Source: Streptomyces sp. NBC_01262
GTDB taxonomy: Bacteria; Actinomycetota; Actinomycetes; Streptomycetales; Streptomycetaceae
NCBI RefSeq assembly: GCF_036226365.1
Contig: NZ_CP108462.1
Location: 3,948,501-4,012,500, forward strand
Length of the DNA stretch: 64,000 nt
Reading direction: 5' to 3'
Shown: positions 15,795 through 23,813 of the stretch, piece by piece
Layout of the letters: each line of letters opens with the position of its first letter
Position numbering within the stretch: position 1 is the stretch's first letter
Notes under the pieces: model-generated
Seen by the model: the letters and a program-made list of their open reading frames with translations, nothing else
Database searches by the model: none
What the model was told of the DNA's origin: nothing
Position numbers and translations under genes: made by a program

Positions 15795-15955
15795 AGAGGC
15801 CTCGCGAATGGGTGGGGCGGGTGAAGGAGCGGGGGGAGGGGCAAGCTTGGCAAGGCGGAGGAGGGAGACGCAGCGGAGCTGCGGCGACCGACGACAACGC
15901 CGCCAGGCGCCGCCCATCGCCACGCGACGCCGCCCCACCCATTCGCGAGGCCTCT
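15795..15955. mobile_element. 161-bp miniature inverted-repeat element
   Basis: The 26-bp arms at 15795-15820 and 15930-15955 are perfect inverted repeats, beginning AGAGGCCTCGCGAATGGG. The interior has no reading frame with coding character. It fills much of the 360-bp gap between tRNA-Tyr and yajQ; I see no other gene there. It looks like a MITE or a large structured spacer; no clear target duplication is visible. Confidence 0.6.
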
Positions 15956-16052
15956 AAGGACAGGGACCATCGCTAGGCTTGCGGGGGCGGTCCGGGGTGG
16001 GCCGTACCCCGGATGGATCCCTGATGGATCAGAGCCAAGGAGCCAACTGAAG

Positions 16053-16541
16053 ATGGCCGACTCCAGTTTCGACATCGTCTCGAAGGTCGAGCGGCAGGAG
16101 GTCGACAACGCCCTCAACCAGGCGGCGAAGGAGATCTCGCAGCGGTACGACTTCAAGAACGTGGGCGCCTCGATCTCGTGGTCGGGCGAGAAGATCCTCA
16201 TGGAGGCGAACTCGGAGGAGCGCGTGAAGGCGATCCTGGACGTCTTCGAGACCAAGCTGGTCAAGCGCGGGATCTCGCTGAAGGCGCTGGACGCCGGCGA
16301 GCCGCAGCTGTCCGGCAAGGAGTACAAGATCTTCGCGTCGATCGAGGAAGGCATCTCGCAGGAGAACGCCAAGAAGGTCGCCAAGATCATCCGCGATGAG
16401 GGTCCCAAGGGCGTCAAGGCGCAGGTGCAGGGCGACGAGCTGCGGGTCAGCTCGAAGAGCCGTGACGACCTGCAAGCGGTGCAGGCGCTGCTGAAGGGCA
16501 AGGACCTCGACTTCGCGCTGCAGTACGTCAACTACCGCTGA
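16053..16541 (+). CDS. yajQ: YajQ-family nucleotide-binding protein
   Basis: The 162-aa protein covers the whole YajQ family (two ferredoxin-like halves), starting MADSSFDIVSKVE and ending FALQYVNYR. Family members bind cyclic di-GMP or RNA and act as cytosolic effectors; the target here is unknown. AAGGAG lies upstream of the ATG. It stands alone and is followed by a strong hairpin shared with the convergent anti-sigma gene. Confidence 0.93.
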   Translation: MADSSFDIVSKVERQEVDNALNQAAKEISQRYDFKNVGASISWSGEKILMEANSEERVKAILDVFETKLVKRGISLKALDAGEPQLSGKEYKIFASIEEGISQENAKKVAKIIRDEGPKGVKAQVQGDELRVSSKSRDDLQAVQALLKGKDLDFALQYVNYR

Positions 16542-16576
16542 GGCGAAGCCGATACGGACGCGGTTACGGATACGGA

Positions 16577-16612
16577 TACGGCCCGGTTCCCTGTGCAGGG
16601 GGCCGGGCCGTA
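16577..16612. terminator. hairpin between yajQ and the anti-sigma gene
   Basis: TACGGCCCGG (16577-16586) pairs with CCGGGCCGTA (16603-16612), and an inner CCCT/AGGG can extend the structure. It lies between convergent genes and lacks a U-run, as is common in Streptomyces. Confidence 0.7.
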
Positions 16613-16698
16613 CGCGAATGACAATGAGAATGCGAACGCGGCACCGCCGGGGGGAGCCTGCGATGCCGCGTTCGGTCCTTTGGCCTTCAGATCGGCCT

Positions 16699-17424
16699 TC
16701 AGATCGATGCCGTGACGTATTTCTTTCCGGCTTCGTTCTCGACGACCACTGAGGCCACGTCATCGGGCGCGATGGCGGCGGAGCCGTCGAGGTTGGCCCC
16801 CCTGCCGTGCCCGTGGTCCGAACCCACCACCCAGCCGCCGGCGACCTCGCGGCTGCCGTCCTTGGCGACGATCACCAGACGGCACCGCTCGCCTGCCGGG
16901 ATACCGCTGACCGAGGCGTTGACCCGGACCCACTTGGCGGCCGGGGTGACCTGGACGGTCATGGTCGCCCCGGTGCCGGAGTCGGTGGCCGAGGCCACCT
17001 TGACGCCGGAGGGAGCCGTGGAGACCGGGGGCGTGGTGGCGGGCAGGGCCACCGGGCTGCCGCCGTTGCCGCCGCTCTGGCCGATGAGTACGCCGCCGAC
17101 CAGCAGCACCGCCGCGGCGGCCGCGGCGATGGCGCCGTTGGCGGCTAGCCGGCGCCGGTCGCGGCCGGCGCGCTCGGTGCGCGCCTGCCGCAGGGTGCGC
17201 TGGAGCAACAGGTCGCCGCCCTCGGGCGGCCCGTCGATGAAGGCCTCGGGCGGGACCTCGCCCAGTGCCTGCTCCATCTCCCGCAACTCGCCCAGTTCGC
17301 CACGGCACCGGTCGCAGGACGCTATGTGTTCGTCGACGGCCCTCACCTCCTGCTCGCCGAGGACTCCGAGGACGTAGGCGGTGAGCTGCTCGCTGTCGTG
17401 CTCGTGCTGTTCCTGTGTGCTCAT
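16699..17424 (-). CDS. membrane anti-sigma factor with HxxxCxxC zinc finger
   Basis: The 241-aa protein has a zinc-binding anti-sigma domain (H33, C37, C40), a single transmembrane helix at about 98-118 and an extracytoplasmic C-terminal beta-rich domain resembling RskA. It would hold the cognate ECF sigma factor inactive at the membrane until an outside signal arrives. The start overlaps the sigma gene stop by 4 nt (ATGA), the classical coupled pair. The signal is unknown. Confidence 0.9.
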   Translation of the reverse strand: MSTQEQHEHDSEQLTAYVLGVLGEQEVRAVDEHIASCDRCRGELGELREMEQALGEVPPEAFIDGPPEGGDLLLQRTLRQARTERAGRDRRRLAANGAIAAAAAAVLLVGGVLIGQSGGNGGSPVALPATTPPVSTAPSGVKVASATDSGTGATMTVQVTPAAKWVRVNASVSGIPAGERCRLVIVAKDGSREVAGGWVVGSDHGHGRGANLDGSAAIAPDDVASVVVENEAGKKYVTASI

Positions 17425-18008
17425 GCCGCCACCTCCCGCAGTGCGACGGGTTTCTGCGTATTCGCATTCTTGTTCGCGTAGAGCTCTCTCAGGGTCTTGA
17501 GAGCGTAGTGCGACCTGGATTTCACCGTTCCCGGTGGTATTCCGAGCTTTTCCGCGGCTTCGGCCACGCTCTGCCCCCGGAAGTAGATCTCCAGCAACAC
17601 ATCCCGGTGGTCCGGGGACAGCTGGTCCAGGGCCTCCATGACGACCATGGAGTCCACGACCTGCTGCGCGTGGTCCTGCTGCACCGGCGGCCGCTCGGGC
17701 ACCTCCGCGACCTCCGTCGGCCGGGCCGCCTTCGCCCGGTACCGGTCGGTGACGATGTTGCGGGCGACCGTCAGCAGCCAACCGCGGACCGAGCCCTTGC
17801 CGTTGACCAGTGCCTCGGGGTGCTTCCAGGCCCTGATCAGGGTCTCCTGGACCACGTCCTCGGCAGCCCCCCGGTCACCGGTGAGCCGGGTCGCGTAGGC
17901 GAGCAGAGCACCTCCGTGTTCCTCGTAGAGCGATCGGATCAGTGCTTCGTCGCTCGCACCCTGCGTACTGCGCGTGCTCTGCCGGGCGCGGGACCACAAT
18001 GCCGCCAT
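17421..18008 (-). CDS. ECF RNA polymerase sigma factor
   Basis: The 195-aa protein has region 2 (DEALIRSLYEEHGGALLAYA through RNIVTDRYR, about 20-90) and region 4 with the HTH at about 125-185 (LSPDHRDVLLEIYF...GIPPGTVKSRSHYALKTL). It is probably a SigK/SigL-type ECF factor, given its RskA-like partner. GGAGAGG precedes the ATG. It would direct RNA polymerase to a small regulon including its own promoter, which I could not identify. Confidence 0.93.
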   Translation of the reverse strand: MAALWSRARQSTRSTQGASDEALIRSLYEEHGGALLAYATRLTGDRGAAEDVVQETLIRAWKHPEALVNGKGSVRGWLLTVARNIVTDRYRAKAARPTEVAEVPERPPVQQDHAQQVVDSMVVMEALDQLSPDHRDVLLEIYFRGQSVAEAAEKLGIPPGTVKSRSHYALKTLRELYANKNANTQKPVALREVAA

Positions 18009-18075
18009 CCACCTCTCCGTCCTCTGGGCGGTTCGCTTCCTAAACGCGCGGCGGCGGCGGGCGGTTCAACGAGAC

Positions 18076-19092
18076 CTACGTCACACACTGCTTCCGGGCG
18101 TTGATGCACCGCACGACCGCCGCCATCTGGCTGTCCGTCATGACGTCGATGAAGAGCGCGTGGTCCGTTTTCGGGCTGTGCCGCTGCTCCGAGAAGGCGT
18201 CCAGTGCGAACGGCGAGTCCGGATCGACGTCGTACGTGAGCGTGATCCGCAGCTGCGGGACCGCGAACGTGCCGTGCGGGCAGGCCCCGTTCGCGGCCGG
18301 GAAGACGATGTGGGTGCGGTGGTCCGGGCTGTCGGTGTCCAGGCCGTTCCAGCAGCTCGGGAAATCCAGCGTGCGCATGAGGCGCGCACCGTCCGGACAG
18401 CGCGGGTACAGCGGCGTGAAACTGCCGGGCGCCGTCGAACACCCCCACTGCGCATGCGCGTTCGCGTCGCCCTGGGTGCCGGCCACCGGATCGCCGGTGA
18501 TCATGCGCAGGAAGCGCGGCATCGGGACGACATCGCTGACCGGATTTCCCCGGTACTCGACGGTCACGGATACCGGATCGATGATCCGGCCGATGTTGCC
18601 GTGGATCGTGGCGTCACCGCCGCCGCCCTTGGTGGTGGTCGGCTGGTCCTGGCGGCGCAGAACCGGCCAGTAGTACGTCGACCGGTCGCCGTCGCGGCAG
18701 GTGGTGCGCGCGGCCGCCAGGCTGCGGTTGGTGGAGAGGGCGTCGGTGGAGAGGTTGCCCACGTAGTCGTGCGCGTGGTGAGCGCCGTTGGTGTAGCCCG
18801 GGGACACCACGACGTTGTCGGCGTTGCGGTGGCCCTCCTCGTTGCGGCCGCACTCCTCGGTGTAGGACGGGACGACGAGGCCGCTCGCGCCGGACTTCGT
18901 ACGCGGCAGCGTGTCGAAGGCCACGTAGTCCTGCGACGACGGCCCCACGGCGCTGCCGCTGCCCGCGGGCGCGACGCGATCGATGACGTACGCGCCGATG
19001 CCCAGGGCCAGTGCCAGCGCGATCGCCAGTGGTGCCAACGATCGGGCGGCCCTGACCGGCCGGGGCCGGCGCGTGCGCGGTTCAGTCCACAC
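18076..19092 (-). CDS. DUF1996 domain protein, secreted or membrane-anchored
   Basis: The 338-aa protein has a positively charged N-terminus and one hydrophobic segment (about 19-40), followed by a DUF1996 domain with conserved His, Cys and Trp residues (GAHHAHDYVGN at about 103-113; ANAHAQWGC near 208). Proteins of this family are exported and many are linked to cell-wall functions in actinomycetes and fungi; the activity is unknown. The start is GTG. It has its own transcription unit upstream of the sigma gene on the same strand. Confidence 0.85.
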   Translation of the reverse strand: MWTEPRTRRPRPVRAARSLAPLAIALALALGIGAYVIDRVAPAGSGSAVGPSSQDYVAFDTLPRTKSGASGLVVPSYTEECGRNEEGHRNADNVVVSPGYTNGAHHAHDYVGNLSTDALSTNRSLAAARTTCRDGDRSTYYWPVLRRQDQPTTTKGGGGDATIHGNIGRIIDPVSVTVEYRGNPVSDVVPMPRFLRMITGDPVAGTQGDANAHAQWGCSTAPGSFTPLYPRCPDGARLMRTLDFPSCWNGLDTDSPDHRTHIVFPAANGACPHGTFAVPQLRITLTYDVDPDSPFALDAFSEQRHSPKTDHALFIDVMTDSQMAAVVRCINARKQCVT

Positions 19093-19190
19093 GGGGACAG
19101 GTTGTCAGCGCCCGGCGGCCGATTCAATGCGGCTTTCGGCGATTATCACTGGCGGGCGGCGCGATCGGCACGCTGGCCGAGGCCCTGGGC

Positions 19191-19358
19191 CTAGGGTCTG
19201 TCCGGTGGATCTCCGTGGGTGAAGGAGCGGGGTCTGGTGCCTGTGATCGCAAGGCGCCGGAGCGCCCACAGGGTGGTTTCCTGTGGGCGTTTCGGCAACG
19301 CCGCGAGCGCTGGTACCAGGGCACGCGACGCCACGGAGATCCACCGGACAGGCCCTAG
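19191..19358. mobile_element. miniature inverted-repeat element, copy 1
   Basis: The 28-bp ends at 19191-19218 and 19331-19358 are inverted repeats with one mismatch, each ending in CTAG. The core (GCAAGGCGCCGGAGCGCC, then CAGGGTGGTTTCCTG and TTTCGGCAACGCCGCGAG segments) recurs in opposite orientation at 41604-41773. No transposase is encoded. The right CTA is the reverse complement of the yccF stop codon TAG. Confidence 0.7.
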
Positions 19359-19738
19359 TCCACCGTCACGATCTCGCGGCCGAGGGGGACGAGGGAGATC
19401 GGGACCATCTTGAAGTTGGCGATGCCGAAGGGGATGCCGATGATCGTCAGGCAGAAGCCGATGCCGGCGACGATGTGGCCGAGCGCGAGCCAGATGCCGG
19501 CGAAGATCAGCCAGATGATGTTGCCGACGAAGGAGGCGGCACCGGCGTCGGGCCGCTCGACCGTCGTGCGGCCGAATGGCCACAGGACGTAGTTGGCGAT
19601 GCGGAAGCTGGCGATGCCCCAGGGAATGGTGATGATGAAGATGAACATCAGCAACCCGAGCACGGCGTAGCCGATGGCCATCCACAGGCCCCAGATGATC
19701 AGCCACACGATGTTGAGAATGAGGTTGATCGGCTTCAT
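19355..19738 (-). CDS. YccF-domain inner membrane protein
   Basis: The 127-aa protein has two copies of the YccF domain: N-I-(V/I)-W-L-I at about 8-13 and 73-78, each followed by hydrophobic helices and an IPWGIASF or IPFGIANF loop. The function of YccF is not known. Its TAG stop lies exactly in the CTAG end of the inverted-repeat element, so the insertion may have set the gene's end. It sits 37 bp from htpX on the same strand. Confidence 0.88.
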   Translation of the reverse strand: MKPINLILNIVWLIIWGLWMAIGYAVLGLLMFIFIITIPWGIASFRIANYVLWPFGRTTVERPDAGAASFVGNIIWLIFAGIWLALGHIVAGIGFCLTIIGIPFGIANFKMVPISLVPLGREIVTVD

Positions 19739-19775
19739 GGCTCCAGCCTCCCACGCGTCGGGGGCGCCCGCCAGG

Positions 19776-20636
19776 TCAGCCCCGGTGGCCGGCCATCTCC
19801 TCCAGCCGGGCGATGCGCTCGGCCATGGGCGGGTGGGTCGAGAAGAGCTTGGACGCGTCGCCGGGGCGGAACGGGTTGGCGATCATCAGATGGCTTGTGG
19901 TCTCCAGCCGGGGCTCGGGCCGCAGGGGGAGCTGCTTGGTTCCGGCGTCGAGCTTGCGCAGGGCGGAGGCGAGGGCGAGGGGGTCGCCGGTGAGGCGGGC
20001 GCCGGAGGCGTCGGCCTCGTACTCGCGGGAGCGGCTGACGGCGAGCTGGATGACGGAGGCGGCCAGCGGGCCGAGGATCATCAGGGCGAGCATGCCGACG
20101 AGACCGGGGCCGTCGTCATCGTCGGAACGGCCGATGGGGATGATCCAGGCGAAGTTGGCGAGGAAGACGATGACCGAGGCGAGGGCGCCCGCGACGGAGG
20201 AGATGAGGATGTCGCGGTTGTAGACGTGGCTCAGCTCGTGGCCGATGACGCCGCGCAGCTCGCGCTCGTTGAGTATGCGCAGGATGCCCTCGGTGCAGCA
20301 GACGGCCGCGTTGCGCGGGTTGCGGCCGGTGGCGAAGGCGTTGGGGGCCTCGGTGGGCGAGATGTAGAGCCGGGGCATGGGCTGGCGGGCGGAGGTGGAG
20401 AGCTCGCGGACCATGCGGTAGAGGGCGGGGGCCTCGAACTCGCTGACGGGGCGGGCGCGCATCGCGCGTAGCGCCAGCTTGTCGCTGTTCCAGTACGCGT
20501 AGGCGTTGGTGCCCAGGGCAATGACGAGCGCGACGATCAGTCCCGTACGGCCGAAGAAGCTGCCGATTACCAGGATGAGTGCCGAAAGGCCGCCGAGCAG
20601 TACGGCGGTCTTCAACCCGTTGTGCCGGCGGTGCAC
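19776..20636 (-). CDS. htpX: HtpX-type M48 membrane metalloprotease
   Basis: The 286-aa protein has the zinc-binding HELSH motif at 133-137, a downstream EYEAD glutamate, and four hydrophobic segments (about 10-28, 30-48, 145-168, 178-200). HtpX degrades misfolded membrane proteins at the cytoplasmic membrane. Length is normal for the family. It follows the nuo operon on the same strand after a 115-bp gap, so it may have its own promoter. Confidence 0.93.
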   Translation of the reverse strand: MHRRHNGLKTAVLLGGLSALILVIGSFFGRTGLIVALVIALGTNAYAYWNSDKLALRAMRARPVSEFEAPALYRMVRELSTSARQPMPRLYISPTEAPNAFATGRNPRNAAVCCTEGILRILNERELRGVIGHELSHVYNRDILISSVAGALASVIVFLANFAWIIPIGRSDDDDGPGLVGMLALMILGPLAASVIQLAVSRSREYEADASGARLTGDPLALASALRKLDAGTKQLPLRPEPRLETTSHLMIANPFRPGDASKLFSTHPPMAERIARLEEMAGHRG

Positions 20637-20751
20637 GGTGCGTCCTCCTAGGTCGTCCCCTGGTGGGAGCTCTCTTCTTGAGGAGAACCTCCCGTAGGGG
20701 GCAACGCCACCGGAATGGTGTTAGTTCCCTTGTGCACGCCTCACAGGAGGC

Positions 20752-22242
20752 TCACAGCAGGCCGCCGGTCGCGAAGCGGAGGACGAGCTGGGGGGCGCCG
20801 GACAGGGCGATGCCGAGGACGGCGGACAGGGCGATGGCGGCGGTGAGGGGCGCGGTGAGGGGGAGGGTGACGGCGGCCGGTTCCGGGCTCTTGGTGAAGA
20901 GCAGGGCCGTCCAGCGCAGGTAGTAGACCAGGGCCACGACGACGTTCAGCGCCATGATCACCGCGAGCCAGCCGAGCCCCGCGTGCACGGCCGAGGAGAA
21001 GACCGCGACCTTGGCGAAGAGCCCGATGACGCCCGGCGGCAGCCCGGCCAGGCACAGCAGGAAGAAGGCCAGCGAGAGCGCCGCCAGGGGGCGCCGCGCA
21101 TACAGGCCCCGGTAGTCGGTGAGGCGGTTCTCGGGCGCGCTGCGCGCGACGAGCGCGGCGACGGCGAAGGCGCCGAGGTTCACGGCGCCGTACATGAGGG
21201 CGTACGCGATGGTGGTGCCGATCTCGTCGGTGCCGGCGTACGCGGCGGCGGCGATCGGGACCAGCAGGTAGCCGGCCTGGCCGATGGAGGACCAGGCGAG
21301 CAGGCGTACGGCGCTGCGCGCGGCGTCGGGGCGCTGGCGCAGGGCGGCGGCGTTGCCGACGGTCATGGTGAGCGCGGCCAGGACGGCGACGGCCGGGCCC
21401 CAGACGTCCGCGTAGGGCTTCAGCGCCACGACCGTGACGAGGATGAGGCCGGAGAAACCGGCCGCCTTTCCGACGACGGAGAGGTAGGCGGCGATGGGCA
21501 GCGGCGCGCCGGTGTAGGTGTCGGGGACCCAGAAGTGAAAGGGCGCGACGGCGAGCTTGAAGGCGAAGCCGACGAGGGTGAGGGCGGCGCCCGCCTTGGC
21601 GAGGGTGTCCAGTCGCGGGTCGACGGTGGTGAGGCCGTGGGCCAGCGAGGTGAGGTGCAGGGTGCCGGTCGCGGCGTACAGGAAGCTGACGCCCAGAAGG
21701 GTGACGGCGGTGGCGGCGACGGAGGAGAGGAAGAACTTGAGCGCGGCCTCGCTGGACAGCCGGTCGCCGCGCTTGATGCCGACGAGCGCGAACGCGGGGA
21801 GGCTGGCGACCTCCAGGGCGATGATCAGCGTCGTCAGGTCGCGGGAGGCGGGCAGCAGCGCGGCGCCGGAGGCGGAGGACAGCAGCAGGAACCAGTACTC
21901 CCCCGCCGGGAGTTCGTCCGCGGCCATGGTGTGCATGGAGAGCAGGGCGGTGAGCAGCGCGCCGCCGATGACCAGCAGCTGGACGATGAGCGTGAAGTGG
22001 TCGGCCACATAGGAGCAGTCGCCGCCCCGGACGGTGAGGCAGAAGGTGCTGCGGTCGCCGTCCAGGAGCGGAAGCAGGCTCAGCCCGGCCAGCACCAGGC
22101 CGCCGACGGTGAGCCAGCCCAGAAGCGGCTTGCGCGTGTCGCTCACGAAGAGGTCGACGACCAGCACGACCAGCGCGGCGGCGGCCGCGATGACCGGCGG
22201 CGCGATCGCGATCCAGTCGACGGACTGGATGAGGGTACCCAT
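20752..22242 (-). CDS. nuoN: NADH-quinone oxidoreductase subunit N
   Basis: The 496-aa protein is an antiporter-like proton-pumping subunit of complex I with about 14 transmembrane helices. The ATG at 22242 overlaps the nuoM stop by one base; the open frame extends far upstream only as a shadow of nuoM. It is the last gene of the operon. Confidence 0.93.
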   Translation of the reverse strand: MGTLIQSVDWIAIAPPVIAAAAALVVLVVDLFVSDTRKPLLGWLTVGGLVLAGLSLLPLLDGDRSTFCLTVRGGDCSYVADHFTLIVQLLVIGGALLTALLSMHTMAADELPAGEYWFLLLSSASGAALLPASRDLTTLIIALEVASLPAFALVGIKRGDRLSSEAALKFFLSSVAATAVTLLGVSFLYAATGTLHLTSLAHGLTTVDPRLDTLAKAGAALTLVGFAFKLAVAPFHFWVPDTYTGAPLPIAAYLSVVGKAAGFSGLILVTVVALKPYADVWGPAVAVLAALTMTVGNAAALRQRPDAARSAVRLLAWSSIGQAGYLLVPIAAAAYAGTDEIGTTIAYALMYGAVNLGAFAVAALVARSAPENRLTDYRGLYARRPLAALSLAFFLLCLAGLPPGVIGLFAKVAVFSSAVHAGLGWLAVIMALNVVVALVYYLRWTALLFTKSPEPAAVTLPLTAPLTAAIALSAVLGIALSGAPQLVLRFATGGLL

Positions 22243-23810
22243 CAGCTGCCTCCGAGAAGGGTACGCACGGCCGGGTCGGTGAGGCCGAGGAGAAGCGCGG
22301 GCCACAGCCCGGCGATGACGGTGAGCGCGACCAGCGGGGTCCAGGCCGCGAATTCGTAAGCCTGGACGTCCGCCAGAAGCGGTTCCGTGGCCTCTGCGGT
22401 GGCCTTCTCGCCCATGCACACCCTGCGCACGACGACCAGCAGATACGCGGCCGTGAGCAGCGTCCCGAAGGCCGCGATGGCGGTGAAGGTCAGATACGCG
22501 CCCCGGTCCAGGCCCTCGGCGGGCTTGAAGGCCCCGAACATCGCCAGCATCTCGCCCCAGAATCCGGCCAGCCCCGGAAGTCCGAGCGAGGCCACCGCGC
22601 CGAAGGCCAGCAGGCCGCCCAGGCGCGGGGCCCGTCCGTAGAGCGCGGCGCCGGTCTGGCCGGCGAGGCGGTCGAGGTCGGTGGAGCCGTAGCGGTCCTT
22701 GAGGGAGCCGACGAGGAAGAACAGCAGGCCGGTGATCAGGCCGTGGGCGATGTTGGCGAAGAGCGCGCCGTTGATGCCGGTGGCGGTCAGGGTCGCGATG
22801 CCGAGCAGGACGAAGCCCATGTGGCCGACGGAGCTGTACGCGATGAGCCGCTTGAGGTCGCCGCCGACGCCTTGGCGGGCGAGCGCGAGGCAGGCCAGCG
22901 ATCCGTAGATGATCCCGATGACGGCGAAGGCGCCCAGGTAGGGCGCGAAGGTCTGCATCCCCTCGGGGGTGATGGGGATCAGGATCCGTACGAACCCGTA
23001 GGTGCCCATCTTGAGCAGGACGCCCGCCAGGAGGACCGAGCCGACGGTCGGGGCGGAGGTGTGGGCGTCGGGGAGCCAGCTGTGCAGCGGCCACATCGGG
23101 GCCTTGACGGCGAGGCCGAGGCCGATGGCGAGGGCGGCCAGCAGTTGCGTGGTGTGACTGAGGTGTGACCCGTTGTCAGTGGCGAGTGTCACCATGTCGA
23201 ATGTGCCCGCTTTCAGCCCGATGAGGAGCAGGCCGAGCAGCATGACCACGGAACCGAGGAGCGTGTAGAGGATGAAGCGGAGAGCGGATCGCTCGCGGCC
23301 CTCGCCGCCCCAGCGGGCGATGAGGAAGTACATCGGGATGAGGACCACTTCGAAGGCCAGGAAGAACAGCATCAGATCGAGCACGGCGAAGGTCGCGAGG
23401 GTGCCCGATTCGAGAACCAGGATCAGCGCGACGAAGGCCTTGGGGGAAGGCCCGGCAGGCATTTTGAAGTAGCTGTAGACCGCGCAGAGGAAGGTCAGCA
23501 GCGCGGTCAGTACGAGGAGGGGGAGGCTGATGCCGTCGATGCCGAGGTGGATGCGGATGCCGAGTGCCGGGATCCAGCTGATGTCGGTGGTCGCCTGCAT
23601 GGTGGCGGGGTGGTCGTGGTCGAAACCGGCCGCCAGGGCGATGGAGAGCGCCAGCACGGCTCCGGTGACGGTCACGCCGTGGCGCAGGACCGCCTGGTCG
23701 GGGCTCTTGCCCTTCAGGCCCGGCGGGGGCGGGAGCAGGGCGCCGACCGCGCCGAGCAGCGGCAGGACGACGGTGGCCGCGAGCAGGTACTGCATGACGG
23801 TGTCGTTCAC
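22242..23810 (-). CDS. nuoM: NADH-quinone oxidoreductase subunit M
   Basis: The 522-aa protein is an antiporter-like membrane subunit with the characteristic FEVVLIPMYFLI helix and the VKAPMWPLHSWLPDAH segment, which contain the conserved Glu and Lys of the proton channel. It starts at GTG, 4 bp after nuoL ends, and overlaps nuoN by one base. Confidence 0.94.
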   Translation of the reverse strand: MNDTVMQYLLAATVVLPLLGAVGALLPPPPGLKGKSPDQAVLRHGVTVTGAVLALSIALAAGFDHDHPATMQATTDISWIPALGIRIHLGIDGISLPLLVLTALLTFLCAVYSYFKMPAGPSPKAFVALILVLESGTLATFAVLDLMLFFLAFEVVLIPMYFLIARWGGEGRERSALRFILYTLLGSVVMLLGLLLIGLKAGTFDMVTLATDNGSHLSHTTQLLAALAIGLGLAVKAPMWPLHSWLPDAHTSAPTVGSVLLAGVLLKMGTYGFVRILIPITPEGMQTFAPYLGAFAVIGIIYGSLACLALARQGVGGDLKRLIAYSSVGHMGFVLLGIATLTATGINGALFANIAHGLITGLLFFLVGSLKDRYGSTDLDRLAGQTGAALYGRAPRLGGLLAFGAVASLGLPGLAGFWGEMLAMFGAFKPAEGLDRGAYLTFTAIAAFGTLLTAAYLLVVVRRVCMGEKATAEATEPLLADVQAYEFAAWTPLVALTVIAGLWPALLLGLTDPAVRTLLGGS

Positions 23811-23813
23811 GGC

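Noticed and set aside
20983..22359. Long plus-strand open frame opposite nuoN
   Set aside because: Composition is Gly/Glu/Gln/Arg repeats without domain features; it is the shadow of nuoN and nuoM.
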